64,000 nucleotides of DNA from Heliocidaris tuberculata (Eukaryota > Echinodermata > Echinoidea > Camarodonta > Echinometridae): contig CM046836.1 of the NCBI GenBank assembly GCA_025618425.1, positions 24,125,030 through 24,189,029 on the forward strand, read 5' to 3'. The translations under genes were made by a program, and so were the position numbers. Below are positions 33,405 to 44,634 of this stretch, piece by piece (the first letter of the stretch is position 1; each line of letters begins with the position of its first letter). The notes beneath the pieces are model-generated. The model saw nothing but the letters and a program-made list of their open reading frames with translations, had not been told where the DNA came from and made no database searches.

Positions 33405-33603
33405 GCATGAGGGCGAAGTACTACTTTATTATCAAAATATCTTTAGGGCATTGGTTGGCTTTACATGAATAAAGAACGTTCTCCTTCCAGCGTTGCATCT
33501 GGTCATATTCCCTTTCAACTCCTAATCACGGCGACATGACTGGAGAAAAGCTATTGAAGTATTTGGGAACGTCAAACACGGCAAAACAACTGCCAACGAA
33601 AGT

Positions 33604-33631
33604 TTGTTTTGTTTTGTTTTGTTTTGTTTTC
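33604..33631. repeat. (TTTTG)n microsatellite
   Basis: Five to six TTTTG units. Confidence 0.9.
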
Positions 33632-34280
33632 AAATGCAAATCACAGCCTGACCTTTAACGAAGATGATCATCAATAAGATAGCTGTACAACCGAAGAAAC
33701 ATGTCATAAATTGCAATATCCAGAAATCCAGAAAGAGTTTTATGTTTGCCTCAGCCAATTATGAAATATGGAAAAAAATGTTGTCATGCAAAAACGTCAA
33801 TATGAAGTGATAATCCTTGTTTGCAAAATAAAGTATGTCGAAGTCTTTTGTTATACGATTGACCTGCAGATTTCCTACTCCTTTAGCCAACACGGATATC
33901 CACTTGACTATTCTGACCACAGGCTGGGCAAAATAGTTATCATTTGGCCTCTCTGCCAATTTTCTTCTCCAAATTGCAATGCAATCATTTTGGATTCTGA
34001 TGCAACGGAATTCCTAAATTTACTGCAAGTATGCTATCGCGCATGGTAAAGGGCCAATATCAACTGTGTTGTCTTATGTCACACCCTGCCATCTTCATTT
34101 AAATGTTTAAATGAATTCAATATCCGTTAGTAGGAAATAAGATGAAGGTATTATCAATGTTTTCATTTTTGTGAGATATGTTTGGTTGTGTTGGAGGGCA
34201 TTCTGATTTGTTTGTTTGTTTTTTTAATCAAATTTCATTATTTTCTCTTCATAACTATCATCATTTTCATGTCTTCCCAT
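33632..34280. other. Non-coding sequence
   Basis: A 93-codon frame at 33768-34049 is not recognisable. Nothing else is supported. Confidence 0.45.
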
Positions 34281-34380
34281 TTAATTCAATTTAATACACT
34301 GTAAAGCGCTTCGATCAGTTACTAACTGGAAAGGCGCCATAATAGATGCAGGTATTATTATTACTACTACTATTATTATC
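34281..34380 (+). mobile_element. LINE-type 3' tail with (ATT)n end
   Basis: CTGTAAAGCGCTTCGATC followed by GGAAAGGCGCCATAATAGATGC and then TATTATTATTACTAC repeats. This layout is a widespread L2/CR1-like LINE or derived SINE 3' end in animals (family knowledge). Confidence 0.6.
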
Positions 34381-34881
34381 AAAATATATTTTACAGTGTC
34401 AAGTCTAATTTCAATTTCATATCAACTTTAAAGAATGAAAATCTTCTTTCATTTTAAAACAGTCGCTACAATAAATTCCATTCTCAAAATTATATTTTTT
34501 TTCCTTTGAAATATCTGAAGCAAAACTTTAACCCAGCAGCATTTCCAGAGAAATGGCGCATATTCCAAAACGGCAACTGCCTCACAACAAAATGCAAATT
34601 TATAGGTTTATTGATTTAGCCGAGGACTCAATAAATCACAATAAGACAATACGGAATCACAATTAAATTACACATGGCTTGGTAAATATGTTTCTACAAC
34701 AGTGACCTTCAGGCCAGGAAATCCCCGCCAGTAGCCAGGAGAAACACTTTGTAGTATTGATTTAGTTAATAAGTCAACTTGAAATCATCGGAGGGTTAGC
34801 ACGCGACATTCCCCAAAAGATGAGAACATAATCTTAATGTTTTCGATGCATTACAAGAATGCTAGATTCAAGTAAGCCCAT
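34381..34881. other. Non-coding sequence
   Basis: AT-rich, no structure seen. Confidence 0.45.
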
Positions 34882-34950
34882 TGGTTACTGAATTGTCTCG
34901 TTCCCTTAGGTTTACAGCGACCAAACGGTTCCCGTAGGCAGTAGGTTAAT
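34882..34950 (+). mobile_element. Decayed copy of the 80-bp TTAA element, family O
   Basis: GTTACTGAATTGTCTCGTTC and CGGTTCCCGTAG words align with 42505-42584, but the ends are lost. Confidence 0.45.
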
Positions 34951-35315
34951 AACTGGGCTTAATAGCTTGAACTAAGACAATCCGCAACAATAATTGGATT
35001 AAAAATAGTCATGGCAATTTATGTCTTTGCAACGGTGGCATTGACGATAGAAAAGCCACAACGCCAGCAGCATGTACGCTTCCACTTCAAGCTATTGATT
35101 TATTCGAAAACTCTACTTGAAACCATTGGGGGGAAATAACCAGCTCAAGGCTTCCGCGCGGTGCTCTCCAAGCAGTAGTTAACCATCCCGTCTCTCTTAC
35201 GCTGAAATCAATTCACTCCCGACCCTGTAATGATCTCCTCGTCATATATTTCAACATCTCCAATCTTCGCATGACAGTCTGCTCAATCTCAAGTGCAACC
35301 CTATCCATTGATTAC
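34951..35315. other. Non-coding sequence
   Basis: Would be intron or flank if the exon candidate at 35316-35373 is real. No further signal. Confidence 0.4.
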
Positions 35316-35373
35316 CATAATGATGGCCAAAATTAAGCTCATCTCGCAACATTTCAGGTTCATCGTCACACAT
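35316..35373 (-). CDS. Candidate first coding exon (minus strand)
   Basis: GGCGCCATG has G at -3 and opens a frame MCDDEPEMLRDELNFGHHY to a possible donor ATG|GTAATC. Unspliced, the frame would stop at 35251 after 40 codons. The sequence upstream on this strand (35374-35560) is CpG-dense, as expected for a promoter. The peptide is not recognised. Evidence is suggestive only. Confidence 0.25.
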
Positions 35374-35560
35374 GGCGCCAACGCGAAAAGCTGTACGCAC
35401 AGACCACGTGACGTCCGAACGTAGCTGTTTTGTCATGTTTGTGTGGTGTCCGATCCCATTAGCGCAAGGACGTGTAGGGTTTTTCGCGTGCGTGGCGCCG
35501 CGCTGTGCACTGCAAGGAGAGGTTGGGAACCACGAAGGGAACAACGGCGCAATAACCCTG
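35374..35560 (-). promoter_or_regulatory. CpG-dense stretch, possible promoter
   Basis: High CpG density (for example CCACGTGACGTCCGAACG and GCGTGGCGCCGCGC) with an E-box CACGTG and a CRE-like TGACGTCC near 35407. It stands out from AT-rich surroundings. Direction is uncertain. Confidence 0.3.
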
Positions 35561-36952
35561 AAGTGAAATGCATCTGTGTTAACAGTTCTCTAGACATACT
35601 GCCATATAGTAAAGTATGACGCGCATAAAATTGATGCATGGTAGAGTTACCATCTTCTACACCGATAACGTCTTTAGCTTCAAATCATACACGACTGCAT
35701 CCATAACACGGATATTACACCCGAACGAACATGTAAATAATTACGGCATTACCAGGAAGAAGCATCCAAATATTTGGATAGATCGAAATAAAAGGAGCCG
35801 TCCTGGGTCCCATGATCCGGTTGTGCGTAAGACATGAGACATTGCCCCAGGTATGAGATACTATGGATTCTAATGGAAGAAGATGGGAGGTAGGGATCGT
35901 GAGATGGGGAGTTCATAATGGTCCGCCCCTCCAGCTAAAATGCATTTCTAATACTCCGTTGTATTGACTTTAAATAAGATGATGAAAGTGCAGGATCGAG
36001 TGAGTGTGGCATTGGGGGAAAACACGGGATCCGAAATGCTGGTCTATATAAATATATTCAGGAGGTGAGATTCAAAATATGATTAATACCAATGGAGAAT
36101 GCATGAGTCGAAGGTATGCGAGGTGGAGAATAGTCATGCAGAAACTAACTTCCATCATCAGCTGCTGTTTTGAGAGGATGATGATGGTGATGATGATGAT
36201 GATGATGATGATGATAGTGAGAATGGAGGTGGTGAAGATGACGACATGACGATGATGTTGATGATGAAGATGATAATTTTGCTATTATTTTTAAAAGATG
36301 AGAAGTTCATGATGATGATGTTGATGATGATAACGACGATAATGTGTCGACATTAACCTGACGACTTTCAGAAACATGCAAACAAACAAGCCGTATTGTA
36401 TGAAGACGGAACCAGCTTGATGGTGGTGCACCAAATGAACTTCATGGTCACTCCATAACGACATCCTAAAACTAATAGATTCAACATGTTCAACCGCATT
36501 TTAAAAATACAGATAAATGTATTATTCTAGTGCATTGAGCCTTGTGAAAGGTAAGACCGCCGTACCTCTTTTCAGAGAAGCGTGTTACCCTATACTTTAA
36601 CATTGTCAAGTTAAAAAATGTTATAGGTCCTATAAAATCAGGTTGTCAGCAGTGTTCACATTGTTTTGCCAGGAAACGCAAAGTTAGAGTCTATATGTGA
36701 TATGTGAGGTGCATTATCGTTCCCTAATTACCATGGCAACTGAAAGACATATGTCTTCCGATAAAATCCATCAGGCAAGTGTGTGGAGAAACAGTGTATG
36801 GTGTCACTGTCGTGACGTCATAATTAGATATGCAAGTCCTGTTTTTCTGTTTCTGTCCATCTGCTCACATCTATTGTCGATTGTTTGAGAGTGAATGGAG
36901 ACATGATTATCTGATTATTATAATATGGGGAATTGGCGACAGAACGACATGT
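35561..36952. repeat. Non-coding sequence with GAT repeats
   Basis: Imperfect GAT/GATGAT repeats at about 36175-36330. The remainder is unremarkable. Confidence 0.5.
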
Positions 36953-37308
36953 CATGTTCTAGGAAAGGTGAAAACAATTTGTGAGCTTTCTCATTCCTTT
37001 TATGTACGTTTAGAAGAACAATGTCCCCGGAAAAATGATTGCTCTCCAAATGCCCTCATATTTGAAATATGATGAGAAATAGCTGTAGTGTTCGGGTCGA
37101 AGATTCATGCCCCATGTGTGTGCAGTCCCATACCGTTTCTGTGTGCAGTGCATGAGCTTTTCAGCGAGATTTCTTATCATTTTGATGATTCCAAAACCTC
37201 ACAGTATACATCATTTCCAATGTACACATGATCAACCTCTCCCAACTGCTTTGAAGCAGTTTCTTTCACAATGTCATCGCATGGCTAGAACTCAACTTTA
37301 TCTTTAAA
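36953..37308. mobile_element. Dispersed element, family G (copy 1)
   Basis: Aligns with 47430-47767 and 63259-63656, sharing GAGAAATAGCTG, ATTCATGCC and CTTTTCAGCGAGAT. The right end AGAACTCAACTTTATCTTTAA mirrors the GGTTGAGTTCTGG left end seen in the other copies; the left end of this copy is incomplete. Confidence 0.75.
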
Positions 37309-37452
37309 CGCAACGCGTTAAATAAAGCTTTCGTACATGTATTTTTTAACGCATAAAAGGATGAGGGTTTCGTAGACCATTCCAGTTTTGTATTGTAGAT
37401 TTGTTAAAATACAGCTGACGTAACTTTTTTGCCCATACTAGAATAATGATTG

Positions 37453-37704
37453 CAGTGGCAGATTTAGGGGGGCACATCCGGTCCGTGCCCCCCCCCCCCC
37501 TTTGAAAGAAAAGTATGCATAGTGGACCCCCTTTTTTTTGCGATTTATAACGATTTTTTTGTTTTTTTTTTTTTTTTTTTTTGCTTGCTTGCTTGTCAGA
37601 GAATTATGGAGGGAAACTGGACCCCATACCCCCCCCCCCCCCCCCCCCACTGAGCGAATTTTGGAGGTCTGGCGAAAAAAAAAATTGTCGACACCCCGCC
37701 CCTG
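37453..37704. mobile_element. hAT-like non-autonomous element (copy 4), degraded TSD
   Basis: Starts CAGTGGCAGATTTAGG and ends CCCCGCCCCTG. Flanks AATGATTG and AAATATTG match at 6 of 8 positions. It shares ACTGAGCGAATTTTGGAGG and CTGGCGA with copy 3. C-runs and T-runs are present inside. Confidence 0.75.
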
Positions 37705-38300
37705 AAATATTGTGTAGTATCGGCAGTTTCGCCTATTCTGTGTAATGTCTTAAACCGGTAAACGATTTCAAATGAACATCCCTGGAATTCATAACAATTT
37801 AGGAGTCAACACCGCGAAATAAACTACTGAAATCTGCAGAAGCTGCCTGACTGTGTAACTCAGAACAATATTATCTATCTCCCCAACTCTTTGGCTACTC
37901 TATATTTACATTTTCAGGAAGATTTCTTCTTCTGTTTCTAGAAAAAAAACAAATGAAAAATGTTGAGGTTAACTTTGAAGAGGGTGCACGAAGATGATGA
38001 ATAGATGCAGAAGGTTCCTACTAAACACTAATCTCGTTGCCATGGAAACTTAGGACGCATTCGCGAAGCTTTAGGAGATCCATCTTGGGGCATTAAATCC
38101 GAGAGAAAAATAGCATGAGTGGATGCGAAAGCTATACCAACTTTGTGGATATCGCATTTCTTGAGGTGAAATGAACTAATGAATATGGAGATTGGCTTTG
38201 ATCCCTTGGATAAGATACGTACTACATCATGTTAAATGGCTGATTTTCAGTAGTGCTCAGCAAAAACTGATGTAAATAGCAAAGAAGAAACACGAAAATC
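37705..38300. other. Non-coding sequence
   Basis: Nothing recognisable. Confidence 0.45.
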
Positions 38301-38325
38301 ACTTGATTTGGGTTTCATCCATATC

Positions 38326-38640
38326 CTCTGTCTGTCTCTGTCTATGTCTGTCTGTCTGTCTCTCTCTCTGTTTCTCTCTCGTCCTCTGTCTGTCACTCTT
38401 ACCCTTTATCCTCCTTTCTTTTACCCCCTTCCTTTTCTCTTTCATTCATTCCGATTCTCAATCCCTTCTCTCTCCCTCTCTCCTCTCCTCTCCTCTCATC
38501 TATCTTCTGTCTCACAGATTGCTTTCATTAATTTACCATCTATCCATCTCCCACCATTATATCGCCCCTGTTTTCTACGCGTTCTGTATCTATCTTTCTT
38601 TCTTTCTCTCTCTCTCTCTCTCTATCTGTCTTTATTTGTT
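38326..38640. repeat. Pyrimidine-rich (CT)n/(CTGT)n region
   Basis: Low-complexity CTGTCTGTCTCTCT sequence. The Leu/Ser-rich frames of up to 157 codons are artefacts. Confidence 0.9.
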
Positions 38641-38835
38641 TTTCTTCTATGTAATATTCCCCTCTATGCATTTCTGTTTTATACGTCTCCAAACTGAACC
38701 CGTTATTTTTTTCTTCTTCATTTCCTCTTTCACTTCATCCCTAATACAGAGCATGGTACATGCTCATGCTTGGTGACTCTTAAGCGACCAACATACCCAA
38801 ATTGTGTCGATGACAAACGCCACTGATAAACTTAC

Positions 38836-38870
38836 CTCTAAACTTGCAATATACCTCCACCGCCGGAATT
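38836..38870 (-). CDS. Candidate 35-bp microexon (minus strand)
   Basis: On the minus strand TTTGATTACAG precedes 38870 and a perfect donor GAG|GTAAGTTT follows 38836. One frame reads IPAVEVYCKFR without stop; another is open too. Length 35 bp leaves phase to be set by unknown neighbours. The donor is excellent and the acceptor adequate, but the piece is so short that chance is a serious alternative. Confidence 0.25.
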
Positions 38871-40799
38871 CTGTAATCAAATAATATATAATTCAGCATA
38901 TACTGCAAAAACAAAATTTTGCTGATTGTTGAGAATATCAAAAACAAATATTCCCACTGCCGCAAATAATGTTAAAGAAACATTTTTCCTCCATTTCAAT
39001 TTCTCTGCGCGTTAGTTTACCGGACATTCACCAAAAGTGAACACCTACTCTTCGATGAAGGTTGTTGTAAAGTAATTTAAGCGGTTATTAAAACATTCAT
39101 CTCAACAATAAGAAGTTGAAACAACGGCAATGCGAATAGACCATGAAGTTCAAAGTCATTTCCCCTATTGTCATGTTCCTACACTGCTCGCGCGGTTGCG
39201 GATTGTGTATTCTTCCTGTTAGGCGGTAAGCCCGACATTTACTCGCTCGAGGCTAAATAGAAACATATTGGAATTGATTCGTTCAATGAAATGAATTATG
39301 GTTAAGGTATACAGGATGACGCAGGGGACAAGAGAGGGGATACGAGAGGGGGAAAGAAATAGAGAGTATTTCTTTTATTTGAAAAAGCGAATCTAATCAA
39401 ATGACATGTTGGTTTAAGTCGGTGTAGTTCCATCCCTTAACACTGATTGACGCGAGTGAGAAAGCAAAGTTGCAAGTTAACAGTGCTTTACTCATTGGAA
39501 GTGAACGTGCAAGACGAACGGAAAGAAATTTTAAGGTCGTGGAATCGGGAAGGAAGAGAGGTACCCACAAAAAAGGGTAAAGACTACACAATCAGTTGGT
39601 AAAGAAATCACACATACGTGTAGGTATTGTGCAGCATGGTTTTCTCAGATATACAGTGCAGTACAGTAACGTGGTATTTTGATATCCAAAGTGGGCCACT
39701 GAACGAGTTTTGGAGGGCTATTGTAAAATTACTTTGCTGTTTTAGATCGAGAGAGAAAAAAATAGTCCCTAATTTTTTTCTGTTTATCATCCCTCTTCCA
39801 GATGTGCTAGTGCCACCGTTTTCAGTCAATTAGAAATCTACTATATTGGTATCATGGATATGATCCTGTATCTCCTTGTTTGGTATTATCAGGATTCCAT
39901 TTTAAGACTTATTTTTGTTCCTAAGGTTAATCCACAGTGCGCAATCAGCAAGGGATTGTAAACTTTATTTCTCCAGGTAAAAAAAAAAATGCAATATTGT
40001 GTTTTCTTCCTGTTAATCATTAATCTAGTTTAAATTAATTACCAGTGAATTCAATGAGGCTCAGAGTCCAAACATAAATCGAAGAACGGAGGAAGTAATA
40101 TCTCGAAATGAATGGAAAAAAGGAATTCCAAGAAGAATTAGAATGATATTAATATAGACAGCAGGGAAGGGAACGATCGTCTGATATTCATATACACAGA
40201 GAAACTGCTTCCCGAGTTTTCGGGCTGCTTTGATAGGACATGCAGGAAGGCGTAATTGGGATTGGCCCATTTTCTTTAATGGACCTAAACATCAAACAGA
40301 ATCCATTCCTGTTCAAATTAAACAGGAATTAATATCTGAATATCGAAACTATCTGAAGGAAGTGGAGGTAATGAATGACATTTCTTTGTCCAAACGGGAA
40401 AGATTATTTTGACCTTGCGAGAGATTTAGCTAAGCAAACAAAACATTGGTCAATTATTGAATCTATACAAACCAAATATGAAATACATTTAAGGACACGT
40501 TTCAATTAAAGCAACTGAAACCCTAAAACAACAAAATAATTAAATCAATTAGGACAGAAAGTCAATAGGCGTGCTCTGTGTCTCGCCTCAGACATCAGTC
40601 GATTGAAACAGCCGAATTCGAAAATGACTAGAAAGAGAACGAATGGGGGGGGGGGGCAGTTAAAATTAGGGGAAGTCAAATCTGATATCTGTAGTTTGTT
40701 TCAAAAGAAGCAGAAAAATAAGGAAACAGATCAAAGAAAGTTCGAGCAAAATCCCATAAGAAATATTTGCTTAACCGTGCTTCAAAGAACGCATGTCCC
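38871..40799. other. Non-coding sequence
   Basis: Several 60-75 codon frames, none recognisable. No repeats with clear boundaries. Confidence 0.45.
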
Positions 40800-41065
40800 A
40801 CAGCGTGTTCACAGTCTGAAACACAGTGTGAAATCCTTTTCACACACGACTATTAAATTCGAGCGTTTTAACATTGTGAATCACATCTTCACATTGTGAG
40901 CGAGTAAATCCCACTGTGAAATCGAACATCACTATGTGAATACTCTGTAGTAAACCACACTGTAGAGGTGTCCACAGTGTAAAATCATCTTCACACTGTT
41001 AAATTCGAGCATTTTAACATTGTGAATCACATCTTCACAGATTCGACTATGTGAACACACTGTGC
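40800..41065. repeat. CACACTGTGAA-type repeat cluster
   Basis: Many variants of the near-palindrome CACAGTGTGAA in both orientations. A ~43-bp block (TTAAATTCGAGC.TTTTAAC, then ATTGTGAATCACATC) occurs at 40850-40892 and 40999-41040. This is probably a foldback element with an internal duplication. Confidence 0.65.
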
Positions 41066-41227
41066 TCTCTCCGGCAGGGAAGTAACAGAAAATTTCAGAT
41101 TTTTTTTTTTTTGGTTTTGTTTTGTTTTATTTGTTGATGATGTAATCAATTTGCTTCATACGGGTATTGTGCAAAAACATATCTGCAATGATTTTATCAA
41201 TGTACATGTATGATTCGTAATTTTAAA

Positions 41228-41437
41228 AAATGGAAATTTATGATTTTCTTAGTATACAGGGCAAATGGGAAGGGAGCTCGCAAGATCCGTCACGGGGTTG
41301 CCAATTTGTGTTTGATTGCATTTACAACTTCAAAAATTCATAAATTGCTTATTTCTTATGGGATTTGCTCAAACTTTCGTTGATGTGTTTCTTTTATTCT
41401 TCATATCCTTTTGAAACCAGGGTGGACTTCCCTTTAA
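41228..41437. mobile_element. Half copy of foldback family B
   Basis: Matches the right half of 57986-58560 (GGGAGCTCGCAAGATCCGTC, CAATTTGTGTTTGATTG, AGGGTGGACTTCCCTTTAA). The left half is missing. Confidence 0.75.
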
Positions 41438-42504
41438 CGGTTTTCTTTTTACTTTTGAAAGTACATCTTGAAAAATTACAGACAAGGCTATCTAAAGAGG
41501 TTAACATTTATAACTGAGCAGTCTTTGTATTAATATACAACATCTCAAATAAAGTACAAAATTAACATAATGTTTTATAAGAATATAACATATACATGTA
41601 CTTGGATAGAATTTTTTTCTTTAAAGTTCCGGGATCCTTTTTTTCTTTAATATCACTTCTTAAGACAATTTCAAACTACTGTTGACAGCGTTAAAATGTT
41701 ACAGTATAGTTGAAACAAGAATAAGGTCAGTTATACATAATGCATTCGGACATCCGTCTGTATCCGTTTTTAGAAAGGTACTTCTTCATCATGAAGATGG
41801 AATTTTAAGTAATGGTTATATGAATACAGAGAACTCGGAAAGATAACGCGAGCTGACTTTAGCCGTGCAGGCCTTCGGGTAAACCTTCCCTCTCTGTCAA
41901 AGGAAATAATGGTAATTATTCTGAGGTACATGTATAATACAAGTAAATATAGACTATTTCGGAAGAAGGAAAGGAAATATCATAGGCCGGGAGTACCAGT
42001 AGTCTTTTTAGTCAGGACTCAACATACCTTTCAAACAAATGTTGTTCTTGACAACCTGAAAGCTTGCCGGAGGCTTGCCGGACATAGCAACAGATAATGT
42101 ATGCAAACTGGATTCCAAGCATTGAGGCTCATTTATAAAAAGCAGGTTAACGGAATAGCTCGTCACTAGGTGCTCAGAGAATTATGTGCATAAATTTGTA
42201 TACATTACAGAAGCGGTCTATTAAACGTATTCACTTTAGGGGAGTGTCTTCAGCTTGGAAGGTAGGCTAGTATGACCTATACGTCTTTAGGTCTTTAGGA
42301 TTGGTAGGACGGTATCTTTGAAAAGGTGGGAAATGTCCCCAAGTGTCCGTTTGGCGGGGTGGTATTTTTATGATTTTGGCCTGAGTTATTTAATTTCCTT
42401 TTATTCTACGTAAGTATAGTTGAAACAAATATTTGTGGCACATAATTATAGCCAATTTTGACAAATTGCCGAATAGAAAGAAATAAAAACAACAACAACA
42501 AAAT
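41438..42504. other. Non-coding sequence
   Basis: AT-rich; nothing recognisable. Confidence 0.45.
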
Positions 42505-42584
42505 TTAACCTGTTGACTACTGAATTCTCTAACTCCCATAGGCTTAATACAAGGGACATCCGGTTCCCGTAGTCCATGGGTTAA
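42505..42584 (+). mobile_element. 80-bp TTAA element, family O (copy 1)
   Basis: Exactly 80 bp from TTAACCTGTTGACTAC to CCATGGGTTAA. The reverse complement of this sequence, also 80 bp, lies at 47995-48074. The ends are TTAACC / GGTTAA inverted repeats. Confidence 0.85.
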
Positions 42585-43020
42585 GATAGACAACGACATT
42601 GATATCAGGAAATACCGATTTGTAACATATTATTCAAATATCATTAATGTATCCCTTTCTCTCTCGAAACCTCTCTCGATCTCAGATACTAATCTCTCTT
42701 TATCCTTTCCCCGTTCACTCCTTATTTATATCCTTCTTTCCTCTCCATTCTTTATATTCTCTTCTTCTTTCCTTCTCCTTATAATCTTTCTACTTCTTTC
42801 ATTTTGTTACCCGTCTGGTATGTAAATGCATCTACTTCCCACCTGGATTTTTTTTTTTTGTCCTGTGTATCTTTTGTGCCTACTCCCCACCCCCCCCTCT
42901 CTCTCTCTCTATATATATATCCATTCCTTCATCCGTCTATATATCACTCCCCTCGCCCCATTTCTGTCACTGCCTCAGCTCAACCTCCACCCTTCTCCCT
43001 CCCCGCTCCGTCATCATCGT
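42585..43020. repeat. Pyrimidine-rich sequence
   Basis: Low-complexity CT-rich stretch with a T-run, C-run and (CT)n(AT)n at 42840-42925. Confidence 0.7.
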
Positions 43021-43089
43021 GACATGTCACTGTAAAAAGCCAGGGAAGCGTTTCCAGGAGGCGATGTGAGAGCTTCTTTTGCCACTTAC

Positions 43090-43164
43090 ACGGAGTCAGC
43101 ATCCGTCTCATCTGGTCCATGGGGAGTTCTTTAATATTTCTCAGACATCTAGCAAATACATTGC
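43090..43164 (-). CDS. Candidate 75-bp internal exon (minus strand)
   Basis: On the minus strand TTTGTATTTTAG|GC precedes and CCGT|GTAAGTGG follows. The exon is a multiple of three, with the open frame NVFARCLRNIKELPMDQMRR then MLTP. Read-through past the donor stays open for another ~35 codons, so an unspliced frame is also possible. The composition (varied residues, GC higher than the flanks) looks like protein. I do not recognise the family. Confidence 0.35.
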
Positions 43165-44577
43165 CTAAAATACAAACCATATCTTAAATTCAAAAGAAAA
43201 AAAAAGTTAACACGACAGAAATCCGACTACCACGGGGACACAGTATATTGTCAAACATAAACAGATAGTTCGGAGTTCAGCAGAGAGTCAAAAGAGAAAG
43301 AGAAAGAAAAAGATCGGGGGAGAAAAGGCGCGACTAATTCAACCGGGATGAAAATGATACGAAAAAAGATTGCCAGACAAAGTAACTGAATACCCTCCAA
43401 GGCGCTCTTACAATGTTCTCGATTTACACTTTTTCCATGCATTCCATCATACATAATTCATTCCGATATCATATTTTATTTCACGCGAAATACATTGAAT
43501 TCGAATATCTTGCCGTTTGAACTAGCGAACTGCACACAGGTTATATACCAGTATTACCAATTACAAAGTGCTTGGCATTTCATATAGAATCACATAAGCT
43601 CACAAAATTGGTTGAAATGGAAATTCTTGAATCAGGGAAATGTACATCTCCCTGCTTGAATCATATTGATTTACGGCTAGTAGGGGTAAAACAACGAAAG
43701 AGGCTTTTCTGCGTTTGACATTCTCTGCACATTCTCGGAATTTCCCATTGTAACATGTTAAATGAACTTCGGAAACTTGCCACGAATGACGAAATAAATA
43801 CGACAAGAAAAACCATAGGAATAAAATGAAATATTCAGATTGCGACACTGTATTAATACTAATTAAGTTTGAAACTTTTCATTATTCTTTCAACCTTGTC
43901 AAAGGTTGGTCTAGGTACACTTCAAACAACTTCATTTTCTAGCAGTCGTGTCCAAGACATGACAACGAACTTGTGTCACTCGAAAACATAATCATTTCAA
44001 GACAATATCTCATTAGAAGAAATCAAACATATTAGAGTAAATCATATTCATATAATTATGTTCATACAACGTTTTACTCATACACATCAAGGCAGAACCA
44101 TCACATTAGCATATATCTAACTCAAGTATGTACCGACTTCTTGCAAACGCACCATCATGACCATACTGACACAGATCAAATCGGCTGTCGAATATTTCCG
44201 GCCGATATCAAATCAAGACCATCTACCACATTTCATCCCCTGTAATACATCTGGTTTGTAGAAATCAAAGAAAAGCAGCTGTATTTAAGAAATCAAGTCT
44301 CCTCTTTCGTGGAAATTTCATTCCGAACGTCTTCAAATTCGCAAATCTGTGGCGGTTGCGGGGAAAGCGATTGCTACACCATATGCCGTCAGTTGCAAAA
44401 TGGTGCGTTCTTAGAGGTACTGCATAAGCATTTATAATTCTACTCCTGCGGTTGAATTGTAATTTTAATCTGCTTTCTTACGGAAACGACGAAAAAACGT
44501 TGTAATATTAACAGAATTCTTGCCAACTTATAATTAGTTTGTTACAGGAGGTACCTAATCCGTTATTCGTTAGTTAA
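43165..44577. other. Non-coding sequence
   Basis: No repeat boundaries. Part of the stretch around 44140-44480 is less AT-rich and of higher complexity than average; no frame supports a gene. Confidence 0.4.
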
Positions 44578-44634
44578 GAGCCAGAAGGGCGTTAACTCTG
44601 TGTTAAAGTATATGATTTAATACCCTTCTGGCTC
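44578..44634. ncRNA. 57-nt hairpin, miRNA-precursor-like
   Basis: GAGCCAGAAGGG at 44578-44589 pairs perfectly with 44623-44634. Beyond one mismatch the stem continues (GTTAA with TTAAT, including one G-T pair), giving roughly 18 paired positions and a ~20-nt loop region. Size and shape fit a small pre-miRNA, but an isolated inverted repeat of transposon origin is equally possible. No expression evidence. Confidence 0.3.

Noticed and set aside
38303..38776. 157-codon Leu/Ser-rich frame
   Set aside because: Pyrimidine-rich low-complexity sequence; hydrophobicity comes from CT repeats.
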